Assembly (NCBI GenBank): GCA_958296115.1
Contig: OY282442.1
Coordinates: 2,524,943-2,588,942 of the forward strand
Source: an uncultured Dehalococcoidia bacterium
GTDB taxonomy: Bacteria > Chloroflexota > Dehalococcoidia > Lucifugimonadales > CAJWER01
Length of the DNA stretch: 64,000 nt
Direction of reading: 5' to 3'
Each line of letters begins with the position of its first letter. Within the stretch, counting starts at the first letter, position 1. Below, piece after piece: positions 62,115 to 64,000 of the stretch. The translations under genes were made by a program, and so were the position numbers. The notes beneath the pieces are model-generated. The model saw nothing but the letters and a program-made list of their open reading frames with translations. It did no database searches and was not told the DNA's origin.

Positions 62115-63866
62115 CTACCTACCCACCGCGTAGCTGTCTCGGCGCGGGTCGGCGCCTGCCTTCAGGACGCCGGCCTCCTGGTCCACGACTATGGCGGACA
62201 TCGCGCCCATCATGGGCGACCAGTCGTTCAACCGCCTGACGTCGTGCCCGCGGGCCGACAGCCCGGCGGCGACCTCCGCGTCTATCCGTCCCTCCACGTC
62301 CAGCCGCCCGGGGTGGTAGCTGTGCGGCCAGAATGAGTTGGGGAAGCTCCACGGGGCGAAGCGCGGCTGCTCGATAGCCTGCTGCGGGTCCATTCCGAAC
62401 TCCGCGATGTTCAGGAACAGCTGCGCCATCGACGTGCATTGGGTATCGCCGCCGGGCGTGCCGAACGGCATGAACAGCCTGCCGTTCTCGAACGCGATAG
62501 CCGGGTTTGGCGTAAGGCGGGGCCGCTTCCACGGCTGCAGGCTCGATGGGTGGTCGGGGTCGAGCCATGACTGCGAGCCGCGCGACGACATTTGCAGCCC
62601 AAGACCGGGCACTATCGGGCTGCCCGCGAGCGGGTCGCTCGGCGTCGCCGAAAATGCGTTCCCCCAGCGGTCCACCACGCACACGTAACTCGTGTCCTGC
62701 ATCGCGCGTCCGCTCGCCGCCGGCGCTGGCGCGCCGGGAGCCGCGCTCCCGCCTACGCCGCCCTGATAGGGCCAGGGATCGCCCGCCTCCGGCATACCCG
62801 GGAACGCCGCGGCTGGGTCCACGTCCGCGCGCCTCGATCGCGTGTAGCCATTCGACAGCAGGCCCTCGATGGGCACTTCGACGTGATCGGGGTCGCCGTA
62901 GTAGGCGTGGCGGTCGGAGTAGGCCAGGTTCAGGGCCTGCGTAACCAGGTGGATGTATTCGAGGGAGTTGTGGCCCAAGCCCGCTAGGTCGTCGCCCTCC
63001 AGCATCTGGAGCGTCTGGGCGACGACCGGCCCCTGGCACCACGGGCCGCAGGTGTAGATGGTGTAGTCTCGGAAGCGGCCTTGCACGGGCGGCTCGACCT
63101 TCACCGAGAAGTCGGCCAGGTCCTGCAGCGTGACGAGGCCGCCCTGCTCTTCCGAGAACGCCGCCATCTCCTCGGCTATGTCGCCGCGGTAGAATCGGTC
63201 CCGGGCCGCCCGAATCCCAGCCTCGCGGCCTTGGCCTGCGGCTCCCCGCTCCGCCTCGATCAGCCGCCTGAAGGTGCGTCCCAGGTCTGCCTGGACCAAG
63301 AGCTCGCCGACCTCCGGGACTCGGCCATTGGGCATGTAGACCGCCCGCGTCGAGGGCCACATGGCGACGCCGCCCTCGTGGTCCTCTTCCGTCGTCTGCA
63401 AGCCCTCGCGCAGGTAGGCCGACACGGGGAAGCCGACTTCGGCCAATTCCAGCGCGGGAGCGACCACGCTCTCGAACGTCATCACGCCGTACTTTTCGAG
63501 AGCGGTGAGCCAGGCGTCGGGCGCGCCCGGCATGACCGTCCGCAGGATGCCCGTGGGTATCTGCCCGCCCGCCCGCTCGACGAAGTAGTCTATATTCGCG
63601 GCGCGGGGCCAGCGCCCCAACCCGCTGATGGTAACGACGGAATTGGACGCGGCCTCGTATATGGCGATGGGCGCGACCCCGCCGAAGTTCGTGGCGTGAG
63701 GCAGCGTAACGTTGATGGCGATGCCCGCCGCCACGCCCGCGTCAACCGCGTTGCCCCCGTCCTCCAGTATCCGATACCCCGCCGAAGCCGCGAGATAGTG
63801 CCCTGCAGACACCATGTGCGCCGCGCCCATGATAGGAGGCCGGTACGAAGTCAGTCCAACAGGCAT
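62115..63866 (-). CDS. Gamma-glutamyltransferase-family protein
   Basis: 583 residues, Ntn-hydrolase fold. The N-terminal segment is GYRILEDGGNAVDAGVAAG. The autoprocessing nucleophile lies in AMQDTSYVCVVDRWGNAFSA (Thr), with GTPGGDTQ for the glycine-rich loop and RFAPWSF. Normally made as a precursor that splits before the Thr. The start ATG has GGAGGTG just upstream. It could hydrolyse gamma-glutamyl compounds or related amides; no signal peptide is obvious. Duplicated C-terminal pieces lie downstream. Confidence 0.93.
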   Translation of the reverse strand: MPVGLTSYRPPIMGAAHMVSAGHYLAASAGYRILEDGGNAVDAGVAAGIAINVTLPHATNFGGVAPIAIYEAASNSVVTISGLGRWPRAANIDYFVERAGGQIPTGILRTVMPGAPDAWLTALEKYGVMTFESVVAPALELAEVGFPVSAYLREGLQTTEEDHEGGVAMWPSTRAVYMPNGRVPEVGELLVQADLGRTFRRLIEAERGAAGQGREAGIRAARDRFYRGDIAEEMAAFSEEQGGLVTLQDLADFSVKVEPPVQGRFRDYTIYTCGPWCQGPVVAQTLQMLEGDDLAGLGHNSLEYIHLVTQALNLAYSDRHAYYGDPDHVEVPIEGLLSNGYTRSRRADVDPAAAFPGMPEAGDPWPYQGGVGGSAAPGAPAPAASGRAMQDTSYVCVVDRWGNAFSATPSDPLAGSPIVPGLGLQMSSRGSQSWLDPDHPSSLQPWKRPRLTPNPAIAFENGRLFMPFGTPGGDTQCTSMAQLFLNIAEFGMDPQQAIEQPRFAPWSFPNSFWPHSYHPGRLDVEGRIDAEVAAGLSARGHDVRRLNDWSPMMGAMSAIVVDQEAGVLKAGADPRRDSYAVGR

Positions 63867-64000
63867 CCATCACCTCCAAAGCCGGAATATGGGTCAACGG
63901 GTCCCAAGCCCATGAAAGGGTAATACGTCCAAGGGCTGCGGTCTAGTTGCTCGGCGCGCGTCATGCGTCCGCGCGGGGGGAATGCTTCATCGCAAAATCC

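Overview
The window looks like part of a chromosome from an uncultured member of the Chloroflexota, probably a SAR202/Dehalococcoidia-like lineage. This is an inference from the gene mix: oxidative-catabolism families (luciferase-like monooxygenase, GMC oxidoreductase, two phytanoyl-CoA dioxygenases, Gfo/Idh/MocA dehydrogenases, creatininase-like amidohydrolase, CocE-like hydrolase, gamma-glutamyltransferase-like protein), a MacAB-like exporter with a giant adaptor, and high GC. I see no rRNA, CRISPR array, transposase or prophage. Several secreted proteins are built from eukaryote-like repeats (20-repeat LRR, collagen-like lipoprotein, Ycf48-type propeller), which would fit a host- or particle-associated life but does not prove it.

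Layout. 0-5.5 kb: a partial Ycf48-like repeat protein, an orphan HigA antitoxin with a possible HigB tail, and a leftward tRNA-Ser(GCU)-miaB-nadA-nadC unit with a good promoter. 5.8-14.2 kb: catabolic dehydrogenases, tex, a GMC oxidoreductase overlapping a sugar-phosphate isomerase, and an epimerase. 14.2-23.9 kb: a leftward chain of seven close genes (response regulator, histidine kinase, 953-residue adaptor, ABC ATPase, permease, small secreted protein, LRR protein). 23.9-25.0 kb: a non-coding island holding the first copy of a candidate structured RNA and many short palindromes. 25.0-30.2 kb: YHS protein, copper P-type ATPase, PcrA/UvrD helicase. 30.3-38.7 kb: the complete F1Fo ATP synthase operon, interrupted between atpD and atpC by a ParA-like ATPase and a small partner gene. 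38.7-42.6 kb: DUF151 nuclease, DUF951 protein, pyrF, a flavin monooxygenase and a creatininase-like protein.

42.6-54.4 kb is the accessory zone: two toxin-antitoxin pairs (one with a perfect 12-bp inverted-repeat operator), a cluster of zinc-ribbon/dispanin membrane proteins, small unknowns, two phytanoyl-CoA dioxygenases, and a rightward tandem array of one SPFH-like and three HEPN(Swt1-type) proteins. These four share a C-terminal Cys/His module, and the first three are followed, in frame after a TGA, by a single PQQ-propeller blade. The array is followed by the second copy of the structured RNA in another island of short repeats. 54.5-64 kb holds a CocE-like hydrolase, a retropepsin-like protein, a lone peptide-type ABC permease, an NHL-repeat protein, a collagen-like lipoprotein with its own promoter and terminator, a MoaD-MoaE fusion, and a gamma-glutamyltransferase-like gene whose 3' end has been duplicated on the far side of a PH-domain gene.

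The best candidates for undescribed biology are the paired structured RNA (compensatory base changes between the two copies, each with an upstream TTGACA promoter) and the HEPN/SPFH array with its shared tail and in-frame propeller blade. The ParA pair inside the atp operon comes next.
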